Source of the DNA: Paracoccaceae bacterium
GTDB taxonomy: Bacteria > Pseudomonadota > Alphaproteobacteria > Rhodobacterales > Rhodobacteraceae
Assembly: GCA_026989355.1 (NCBI GenBank)
Contig: JALSJM010000016.1
Coordinates: forward strand, 62,001 to 126,000
DNA: 64,000 nucleotides
Direction of reading: 5' to 3'
The notes below the pieces were generated by a model. The model saw only the letters and a list, made by a program, of their open reading frames with translations, made no database searches and was not told the DNA's origin. Numbering within the stretch: position 1 is the first letter of the stretch; every line of letters begins with the position of its first letter. Positions 58,033-64,000 of the stretch are shown here, one piece after another. A program made the position numbers and the translations under genes.

Positions 58033-58557
58033 TCAGTCTTCGGGGCGCGGCGGCGCGGCGGAAGCGGCCTGCTGCGCCTGCCCTACAGCGCGCCCCACCC
58101 CGGGCGGGCGCGGCAGCCGGGCATGGGCCGCGGCGATGCTGCTCAGCCGGGCCAGCACATGCGGTGCCGGCAGACAGGCCCTGCGGCTTGCAAGGCCGAC
58201 ATGAATCAGCATGTGTTCTCCCGTGGCCAGAAGCCTTTTGCCCGCATACATCTGGTGGAACAGGTGCATCTTCTTGCCCTCGCCGGCAAGGCACAGGGTG
58301 TCCACCCTGATCTCGGTGCCGGCGTGCACCTCGCCGAGATGGCGCAGATGGCTTTCAACGGTGAAATAGCTGCCCCCCGCCGCAACATATGCCGCATCCA
58401 CCCCGATGATCTCCAGGAAACGGTCACTGGCATCGCTGAACACCTGAAGATAACGCGCCTCGTTCATGTGGCCGTTGTAATCGGTCCAGGCATCGGGAAC
58501 ACGGCGGCGCTGTGTCTCGATCGGGGTTGGGCCGATGTTGAGGGTTCCTGCGGTCAT
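58033..58557 (-). CDS. Acyl-CoA thioesterase (hotdog fold)
   Basis: A 174-residue 4HBT-type thioesterase. The catalytic-like region is DAWTDYNGHMNEARYLQVFSDA, with D26 the likely catalytic aspartate, followed by SYFTVESHLRHLGEVHAGTE. The fold is YbgC/carnitine-pathway like (betainyl-CoA or short-chain acyl-CoA thioesterases). The final 30 residues are Pro/Ala-rich. It lies between the lipoprotein and EamA genes. Confidence 0.8.
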   Translation of the reverse strand: MTAGTLNIGPTPIETQRRRVPDAWTDYNGHMNEARYLQVFSDASDRFLEIIGVDAAYVAAGGSYFTVESHLRHLGEVHAGTEIRVDTLCLAGEGKKMHLFHQMYAGKRLLATGEHMLIHVGLASRRACLPAPHVLARLSSIAAAHARLPRPPGVGRAVGQAQQAASAAPPRPED

Positions 58558-58579
58558 GCTGCGTTTCGTTTTCTTCCTG

Positions 58580-58975
58580 TCAGTCGATGCAGAGCGTCAC
58601 GGGCATGCCGTTCTCGGCCAGAATCTCGTGGCAGCCGAACAACGGCCTGATCGGTGCGCAACTGCGGCTGCGCGCCAGGCACAGGCCTTCGCAATCGTCT
58701 GCCTCGCGGCAGGCCTTGCCCGCATCCCGCGTCTTTTCAAAGCACACATGGGTACCAGCCAGCCCGCCCCTGGCAACCCAGCCGCCGCGGCGCTCGCAGG
58801 CGGCCTTTTCGCGTTCGAACCTTTCGGGATCGAAACCCGAAAGATCGGGCGGGCCGGCTGCCTTGTCTTCGGGCTGGCAGGCCGCCAGTATCGACACCAG
58901 AAGCAGCGCCAGAAGCGCCATTGCCCTGGCGGGCCCCCGGTTGGGCAAAGCTGATGCGGGTCTGGTCGCGGACAT
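58580..58975 (-). CDS. Predicted cysteine-rich lipoprotein
   Basis: A 131-residue protein with a lipobox (LLVSILAAC) at about residue 33; an internal ATG at 58921 would make the signal peptide start directly. The mature part has eight cysteines besides the lipidated one (such as CERRGGWVARGG, CREADDCEGLCLARSRSC and GCHEIL), suggesting disulfide bonds in the periplasm. It starts 5 bases after the aldo/keto reductase stop. Function unknown. Confidence 0.75.
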   Translation of the reverse strand: MSATRPASALPNRGPARAMALLALLLVSILAACQPEDKAAGPPDLSGFDPERFEREKAACERRGGWVARGGLAGTHVCFEKTRDAGKACREADDCEGLCLARSRSCAPIRPLFGCHEILAENGMPVTLCID

Positions 58976-58979
58976 GGTT

Positions 58980-60023
58980 TCAATACGGCATCGGGTGGGC
59001 CTTGTGAACTGCGGCGATCTCGTCGAGAATTTCTCGGGAAAGCTTCAGGCCGGCGCTCGACAAGGCGGTTTCCACATGCGCCGGTTTCGTGGCGCCAAAG
59101 ATTGTCGATACCCTGAAGGGCCGGCTCTGCAGCCAGGCCAGCGCCATCTGCGGCAGGCCCATGCCGTGACGTTCCGCGATTTCACGATACCCGGCGATCG
59201 CCGGCCACACGCGGGCAGTGACACGCCCGCCGAGATCGGGGTTGATGGCCCGCCGCGAACCCGGCGGCACCACATCGGGCGCATATTTGCCGCTGAGCAG
59301 CCCCGCAGCCAGCGGCGAATAGGCCAGCAGGGTGATATCTTCGTTGTGGGCAAGCTCGGCAAGATCGGTATCGAACAGCCGGCAAAGCAGAGAATATTCG
59401 TTCTGGATCGAGGCCATGCGCGGCCCGCCGGTTTCTTCGGCAACGCGCAGCCACATGGCTGTGCCCCAGGCGCTTTCGTTGCTCAGCCCCACATGGCGGA
59501 TGTGCCCGAGATCGATCTGGCGCTGCAGTTCGCCCAGCACCTCCTGCATGTGGGCCACGGTTTCGGTCCGGTTCTGACCCGAAGGATCGAAGCTCCAGTT
59601 CTGGCGGAAATGATACGATCCCCGATCGGGCCAGTGCAGCTGGTAGAGATCGATGCAATCCGTCCGGAGACGCTTCAGGGATCCTTCCACCGCCTCGCGA
59701 ATGGCCGCCGCCGAAATGCCCGCGCCACCGCGCACGAAACCGCCATTGGCACCGGTGATCTTGGTGGCCAGGATCACATCGCTCCGCCGACCGGTGCGGG
59801 CGAACCATTCGCCGATGATGCTTTCCGTCTTTCCCACGTTTCCGGCCGCCACGGGATTGACGGGATACATCTCGGCGGTGTCGATGAAGTTGATACCGTG
59901 ATCGAGCGCCAGGTCGATCTGGGCGTGGGCCTCTTCAAGGGTGTTCTGGGTGCCCCATGTCATCGAGCCGAGGCAAAGCTCGCTTACCTTCAGGCCCGTG
60001 CGGCCCAGCGGAATGTTGCGCAA
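58980..60023 (-). CDS. Aldo/keto reductase (Tas-like)
   Basis: A 347-residue NADPH-dependent reductase of TIM-barrel fold. The catalytic tetrad can be placed in FIDTAEMYPVNP (D, Y), LATKITG (K) and LYQLHWPDRG (H). The long loop after beta-4 (SYHFRQNWSFDPSGQN) matches the Tas subgroup of E. coli. It opens the leftward unit ending with EamA. Substrate unknown. Confidence 0.88.
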   Translation of the reverse strand: MRNIPLGRTGLKVSELCLGSMTWGTQNTLEEAHAQIDLALDHGINFIDTAEMYPVNPVAAGNVGKTESIIGEWFARTGRRSDVILATKITGANGGFVRGGAGISAAAIREAVEGSLKRLRTDCIDLYQLHWPDRGSYHFRQNWSFDPSGQNRTETVAHMQEVLGELQRQIDLGHIRHVGLSNESAWGTAMWLRVAEETGGPRMASIQNEYSLLCRLFDTDLAELAHNEDITLLAYSPLAAGLLSGKYAPDVVPPGSRRAINPDLGGRVTARVWPAIAGYREIAERHGMGLPQMALAWLQSRPFRVSTIFGATKPAHVETALSSAGLKLSREILDEIAAVHKAHPMPY

Positions 60024-60154
60024 ATCCTGCTCTCCCTCGCTTTGCAGACGCCGGACATCGGGGCCAGCGCCTGCACGGATCCGTTTTCCGAAGTCATGCC
60101 TGCGGTGTGCAGCAGTGCCGTGCAGCGGCCCTGCATTGCCGAAGCTCCGGGGCC

Positions 60155-60610
60155 TCAGGGCCGCACATAGGCATAGCCCTGTTCCTGCAGTTCGACAAGA
60201 CGCACCACCCCCGAAGGCACCACCTGCACCTCTTCCATGATGGGCACCTCATGGCCAAGCTTCCGGCTCATCTTGCGCCGGGTATTGCCACAGGCTGAAA
60301 AGGAAAGGTTTTCGATTTCCAGCGAAAGGGTCTTGATACGATCCTCGACCGGGCTCTTGTCGGGGATGAACATGTTGAGCCCCGGCCCATAGGCCACCAC
60401 TTCGATCACCACCTCATCACCGACGGAATCATAGTATTTCCTGATGTTCCGAACGTTGTTCAGTGCCATGTTCATCACCTGGGGGTCGTTCTGATTCACG
60501 TGAATGGCAATGTGATGCGTCTTGCCTTCCGTCCGGGCCGGCAGGCTGGTGACGAGCACCCCCGCCAGGGCCACGATCAGTGCCGCACCGATGCTGCGAA
60601 TGGTCTTCAT
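60155..60610 (-). CDS. Exported DsrE/DsrF-like protein
   Basis: A 151-residue protein with an N-terminal signal peptide ([20 protein letters not shown]) and a DsrE-like domain ([25 protein letters not shown], then [14 protein letters not shown]). One cysteine, in LSFSACGNT, lies at the position of the active-site cysteine of DsrE relatives. The start at 60610 was chosen because AGGAGG is 8 bases ahead, whereas the upstream ATG at 60616 is too close to it. A periplasmic sulfur-handling role is possible. Confidence 0.82.
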   Translation of the reverse strand: MKTIRSIGAALIVALAGVLVTSLPARTEGKTHHIAIHVNQNDPQVMNMALNNVRNIRKYYDSVGDEVVIEVVAYGPGLNMFIPDKSPVEDRIKTLSLEIENLSFSACGNTRRKMSRKLGHEVPIMEEVQVVPSGVVRLVELQEQGYAYVRP

Positions 60611-60754
60611 TTGCATTTCCTCCTGTTCTGCCATGTGCCAGCATACACGAATGCTTCGCGCCACAAACAGATATCCTGCGCCCGGCGCCCATTTCACCAC
60701 TGGAACGCCCTGCCCCCATGCTGTAAAGCCAGCCCGAACACAGCAGGAAAACCC

Positions 60755-62470
60755 ATGGCACGCATTCTGATTACCTCCGCCCTTCCCTATATCAACGGGG
60801 TCAAGCACCTCGGCAATCTGGTGGGCAGCCAGCTTCCGGCCGATCTCTGCGCACGCTACATGCGCGCGCGCGGGCACGAGGTGATGTTCGTCTGCGCCAC
60901 CGACGAACACGGCACCCCCGCCGAACTGGCCGCCGCCGGTGCCGGCAAGCCGGTTGCCGAATATTGCGACGAGATGCACGAGGTGCAGGCCGGGCTGGCA
61001 CGCGGCTTTTGCCTTTCCTTCGATCACTTCGGGCGCTCATCGAGCCCCGAAAACCACGCCCTCACCCAGCATCTGGCGGTGAAGCTGTGGGAAAACGGGC
61101 TGATCGAGATCCGCACCGAACGTCAGATGTATTCGCAGGCCGATGGCCGCTTCCTGCCCGATCGCTATGTGGAAGGGATCTGCCCCGAATGCGGCTATGA
61201 ACGCGCCCGCGGCGATCAGTGCGAAAACTGCACCCGCCAGCTTGAACCCACCGAACTGATCGCCCCGCGCTCGGCCATTTCCGGCGCGACCGATCTGGAA
61301 CTGCGCGAAACGAAGCACCTCTATCTGCTGCAATCGAAACTGCGCGAACGCCTGCGTGCATGGATCGACAGCAAGACCGACTGGCCCGTTCTCACCACCT
61401 CGATCGCAAGAAAATGGCTGGACGATGGCGAAGGCCTGCAGGACCGCGGCATCACCCGCGATCTTTCATGGGGCATACCGGCCCAGTTTCCCGGCGCTCC
61501 CTGGGAAGGCATGGAGGGCAAGGTGTTCTATGTCTGGTTCGATGCCCCCATCGAATATATCGCCGCCACCGCCGAATGGGCCCATGCCGGCGGACACGGC
61601 GACGAATCCTGGCGGCGCTGGTGGCGCACGGACGAAGGGGCGCAGGATGTGCGCTATATCCAGTTCATGGGCAAGGACAACGTGCCCTTTCACACGCTTT
61701 CCTTTCCCGCCACGCTGATGGGTTCGGGCGAACCGTGGAAGCTTGTCGATTACATCAAGAGCTTCAACTACCTCAATTATGACGGCGGCCAGTTTTCCAC
61801 CAGCCAGGGGCGTGGGGTGTTCATGGACCAGGCCCTTTCGATCCTGCCGGCCGACTACTGGCGCTGGTGGCTTCTCAGCCACGTGCCCGAAACCTCGGAC
61901 AGCGAATTCACCTGGGAAAACTTCCAGGCCAGCGTCAACAAGGATCTGGCCGACGTGCTGGGCAATTTCGTTTCCCGCGTCACCAAGTTCTGCCGTGCAC
62001 GCTTTGGCGAGGCCGTGCCCGGGGGCGGCGAATGGGGGGCGACGGAAGAGGCACTGTTCCAGGAGCTTTCCTGCCGGCTTGCCAGCTATGAAGGCCACAT
62101 GGATGCAATGGAAATCCGCAAGGCCGCGCAGGAACTGCGCGCGCTCTGGGCCGCCGGCAACGAATATCTGCAATCCGCCGCGCCCTGGGCGGCATACAAG
62201 GAAGATCCGGCGCGCGCCGCCGCGATCATCCGCCTTGCGCTCAATCTCATCCCCTTCTACGCGGTGCTTTCCGCACCCTTCATCCCCAATGCGGCCGAAG
62301 CCCTGCAGGAGGCCATGAAAGCCGAAGGCACCCCCTGGCCCGAGGATCTGCGCACCGCACTTTCAGCCCTGCCGCCGGATCACGAATTCAGCGTGCCCGG
62401 GGTGCTGTTTGCCAAGATCAGCGACGAAAGCCGCGAAGAATGGCAACAGGCATTCGCCGGCCGGCGCTGA
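60755..62470 (+). CDS. metG: Methionine--tRNA ligase
   Basis: A 571-residue class I synthetase. The HIGH motif reads HLGN within [16 protein letters not shown]; zinc-knuckle cysteines lie in [17 protein letters not shown]; the KMSKS-like loop is read as [10 protein letters not shown], matching the divergent KFSTS/FSTSRG form. The anticodon-binding domain runs to the C terminus and no extra tRNA-binding extension is present. A CAGGAAAAC ribosome site precedes ATG 60755. A hairpin terminator overlaps the stop. Confidence 0.95.
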   Translation: MARILITSALPYINGVKHLGNLVGSQLPADLCARYMRARGHEVMFVCATDEHGTPAELAAAGAGKPVAEYCDEMHEVQAGLARGFCLSFDHFGRSSSPENHALTQHLAVKLWENGLIEIRTERQMYSQADGRFLPDRYVEGICPECGYERARGDQCENCTRQLEPTELIAPRSAISGATDLELRETKHLYLLQSKLRERLRAWIDSKTDWPVLTTSIARKWLDDGEGLQDRGITRDLSWGIPAQFPGAPWEGMEGKVFYVWFDAPIEYIAATAEWAHAGGHGDESWRRWWRTDEGAQDVRYIQFMGKDNVPFHTLSFPATLMGSGEPWKLVDYIKSFNYLNYDGGQFSTSQGRGVFMDQALSILPADYWRWWLLSHVPETSDSEFTWENFQASVNKDLADVLGNFVSRVTKFCRARFGEAVPGGGEWGATEEALFQELSCRLASYEGHMDAMEIRKAAQELRALWAAGNEYLQSAAPWAAYKEDPARAAAIIRLALNLIPFYAVLSAPFIPNAAEALQEAMKAEGTPWPEDLRTALSALPPDHEFSVPGVLFAKISDESREEWQQAFAGRR

Positions 62471-62490
62471 CGGCCGGCGGGCGATTTTCT
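62455..62490 (+). terminator. Intrinsic terminator of metG
   Basis: A perfect 8-base stem, CGCCGGCC (62455-62462) and GGCCGGCG (62472-62479), loop of 9 bases containing the metG stop codon, followed by GGCGATTTTCT. The T tract is short but the stem is strong. Confidence 0.5.
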
Positions 62491-62569
62491 GCTGCCCCGC
62501 CATGGCAAAACGGCACAAACATCCTTTCAGCCGTCGCCCCTGCCGCCACCTATCCTGCCGTCCACTTGC

Positions 62570-63340
62570 TCAGGTCTTGCCCCCTTGCAATGCCCTGACC
62601 GGCGAAACATGCAGAATGCCGCTCTGCCCCGGCTGGACTTCGGCCTCGACCCCGTAAACCTGCCGCAGGATTTCGGGGTTCAGCACCTTGTCCGGCGCGC
62701 CATCGGCACAGATCAGCCCGCCATTCAGGAACACGATCCGGTCGGCAAAGCGCGCCGCCAGTGAAAGATCGTGCATCGCCGCCATGGCGATCATGCCGCT
62801 GTCGGCACAGGTGGTGCGGATATGGTCCAGCACGATCAGCTGATGGCGCAGATCCAGCGCCGCCGTGGGTTCGTCCAGCAGCAGCACCTTTGGCGCCCGA
62901 AACAGAGATTGCGCCAGAAACACCAGCTGGCGTTGCCCGCCGCTGATGGCGCCGATGGGGCGGTCCTGCAAGTCCTCCAGATGGAACCGCGCCAGTGCCG
63001 CGACCGCCTGCGCGCGGATGTCATCGCCAATGCGCATCCCCAGCGATTGCAAACGGCCCAGCAGCACCACCTCCAGCACCGTCAGCGAACTTTGCGCGCC
63101 GGTGTCCTGCGGCATATAGGCGATGGTTTTCAGCCTTTCGCCCTGGTTCAGAACCTGCCCGCCCAATACCGTCTGCCCGCTGGCGGGGATCAACCCCGCG
63201 ACAGATTTCAACAGGGTGGATTTGCCGGTGCCATTGGGCCCGACAAGGGCGGTGAACGTGCCCGCCTCCAGCCCCATGCCGATCCGGTCCAGAATGCTGC
63301 GCCCGTCATAAGACACGCTGATTTCTTCTATTCTGAACAT
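62570..63340 (-). CDS. Iron/siderophore ABC transporter, ATP-binding protein
   Basis: A 256-residue ATPase of the FecE/FepC type. It shows Walker A GPNGTGKST, the signature ISGGQRQLVFLAQ and Walker B VLLLDEPTAALDLRHQ, and a C-terminal siderophore-ABC tail (GAPDKVLNPEILRQVYGVEAEV). Its start overlaps the stop of the permease gene (TGATG). The codon use differs from metG and earlier genes, with more TTG leucine and GGG glycine codons, hinting at a different origin. The substrate could be a siderophore, haem or cobalamin. Confidence 0.9.
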   Translation of the reverse strand: MFRIEEISVSYDGRSILDRIGMGLEAGTFTALVGPNGTGKSTLLKSVAGLIPASGQTVLGGQVLNQGERLKTIAYMPQDTGAQSSLTVLEVVLLGRLQSLGMRIGDDIRAQAVAALARFHLEDLQDRPIGAISGGQRQLVFLAQSLFRAPKVLLLDEPTAALDLRHQLIVLDHIRTTCADSGMIAMAAMHDLSLAARFADRIVFLNGGLICADGAPDKVLNPEILRQVYGVEAEVQPGQSGILHVSPVRALQGGKT

Positions 63341-64000
63341 CACCAATGCCTTTGCTTGCCAGTCAATATCAGACCGAACAGGAAGGGCACACCGATCAGC
63401 GCGGTCACGATGCCGATCGGCACCACCGCCCCGGGCGACAGCAGTTTCGAGGCGATCGAGGCCCCCACCATGATAAGCCCGCCGCAAATGGCCGAGGCCG
63501 GAACCAGCAGGCGCTGGTCCTCGCCCACCATCATGCGCGCCAGATGCGGCGCCACCAGTCCGACAAAGCCGATGGTGCCGACAAAGGACACCGCGCCGGC
63601 CGTCAGCAGGGCCACCACAAAGAACACCCTCCGCCGCAGCGCGCCGACATTCACCCCCAGACTGGCGGCGCGTTCGTCCCCCAGCCGCAGGGCAGTCAGT
63701 TTCCAGAAATCGGGCAGCAGCAAAAGCACCCCCACCACAAGGATCACCCCTGAAACCGTCACCGAAAACCACGAGGCCTTGAGCATGGAGCCGAACAGCC
63801 AGAACACGATTTCCTGCAAAACCTCGGGGGCTGCCAGATATTGAACCAGCGACTGCATCGACTGGAACAGGAACAGCGTGGCAATACCGGCCAGCACCAT
63901 GACTTCGGCGGTGATGCCGCGGATATGGGCCAGCCCGTAGACCATCAGACAGGCCACGCCGGCACACAGGAACGCCATCAGCGGAATGGTCATCGAGGGA
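63340..64000 (-). CDS. Iron/siderophore ABC transporter permease, FecCD family (5' end beyond window)
   Basis: The C-terminal 219 residues of a FecCD/BtuC-type permease, with the frame open to the right edge; full members have about 330 residues. The typical loop after helix 5 is read as LGVNVGALRRRVFFVVALLTAGAVS, then FVGLVAPHLARMM, which contacts the ATPase. It is coupled to the ATPase by a one-base overlap. The rest of the operon (binding protein, receptor) must lie further right. Confidence 0.9.
   Translation of the reverse strand, partial: PSMTIPLMAFLCAGVACLMVYGLAHIRGITAEVMVLAGIATLFLFQSMQSLVQYLAAPEVLQEIVFWLFGSMLKASWFSVTVSGVILVVGVLLLLPDFWKLTALRLGDERAASLGVNVGALRRRVFFVVALLTAGAVSFVGTIGFVGLVAPHLARMMVGEDQRLLVPASAICGGLIMVGASIASKLLSPGAVVPIGIVTALIGVPFLFGLILTGKQRHW

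Overview
The window is about 64 kb of GC-rich chromosomal DNA from an alphaproteobacterium, most likely a member of the Rhodobacterales (Rhodobacteraceae/Paracoccaceae group). That placement is inferred from gene content and order: putA with a divergent Lrp-type putR, the block proS - peroxiredoxin - lolC - lolD, the block AI-2E permease - hda - ppk1 - ppx, the block hom - glpX - recJ - tRNA-Glu, a DUF3572 - pleD pair, and a triplet of TadG/TadE-like genes. Coding density is high, GC-rich antisense frames are open over long distances, and no insertion sequence, phage gene or CRISPR array was seen.

Layout. 1-7.8 kb: valS (3' end outside the window), a rhomboid protease, putA and putR. 7.9-14.2 kb: tRNA-Leu, then a leftward ugpBAEC glycerol-3-phosphate importer ending in an unusual HAD phosphatase, with a Pho-box-like site and a divergent LysR gene. 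14.4-19.9 kb: parE, an unassigned ATP-grasp enzyme with a tiny membrane protein, an RTX-type calcium-binding protein and a VWA (DUF1194) protein. 19.9-24 kb: lolD, lolC, peroxiredoxin and proS. 24-31.3 kb: AI-2E-type permease, hda, ppk1, ppx and two overlapping alpha/beta hydrolases. 31.4-33.4 kb: thrS. 33.7-36.3 kb: a complete four-gene bufferin (copper-binding RiPP) operon, bufA1-B1-C1-D. 36.4-40.7 kb: glutamate dehydrogenase and the Tad-like triplet. 40.8-47 kb: membrane protein, TetR with operator, small lipoprotein, hom, glpX, recJ and tRNA-Glu. 47.3-49.3 kb: a small membrane ORF and an H-NOX / diguanylate cyclase pair. 49.4-53.9 kb: HAD phosphatase, MarR regulator and a 1065-residue self-sufficient reductive dehalogenase. 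54-62.5 kb: DUF3572, pleD, DUF983, NUDIX, a four-gene leftward operon (aldo/keto reductase, lipoprotein, thioesterase, EamA), a DsrE-like protein and metG. 62.6-64 kb: the start of an iron/siderophore ABC transporter of different codon usage.

The most interesting systems are: (i) the MarR-controlled, cytosolic reductive dehalogenase fused to its own flavin and 2Fe-2S reductase domains, with a degenerate internal duplication of the corrinoid-binding half and a perfect 17-bp palindrome abutting the regulator start codon; (ii) the bufferin operon, whose short four-cysteine precursor is probably modified by a multinuclear iron oxidase for copper buffering; (iii) an NO-sensing H-NOX protein with an altered YxSxR haem motif next to a c-di-GMP cyclase. 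A phosphate theme (Pho box, ugp, HAD phosphatase, ppk1/ppx) also runs through the left half. All functional calls come from reading motifs and gene order; no database search was run.
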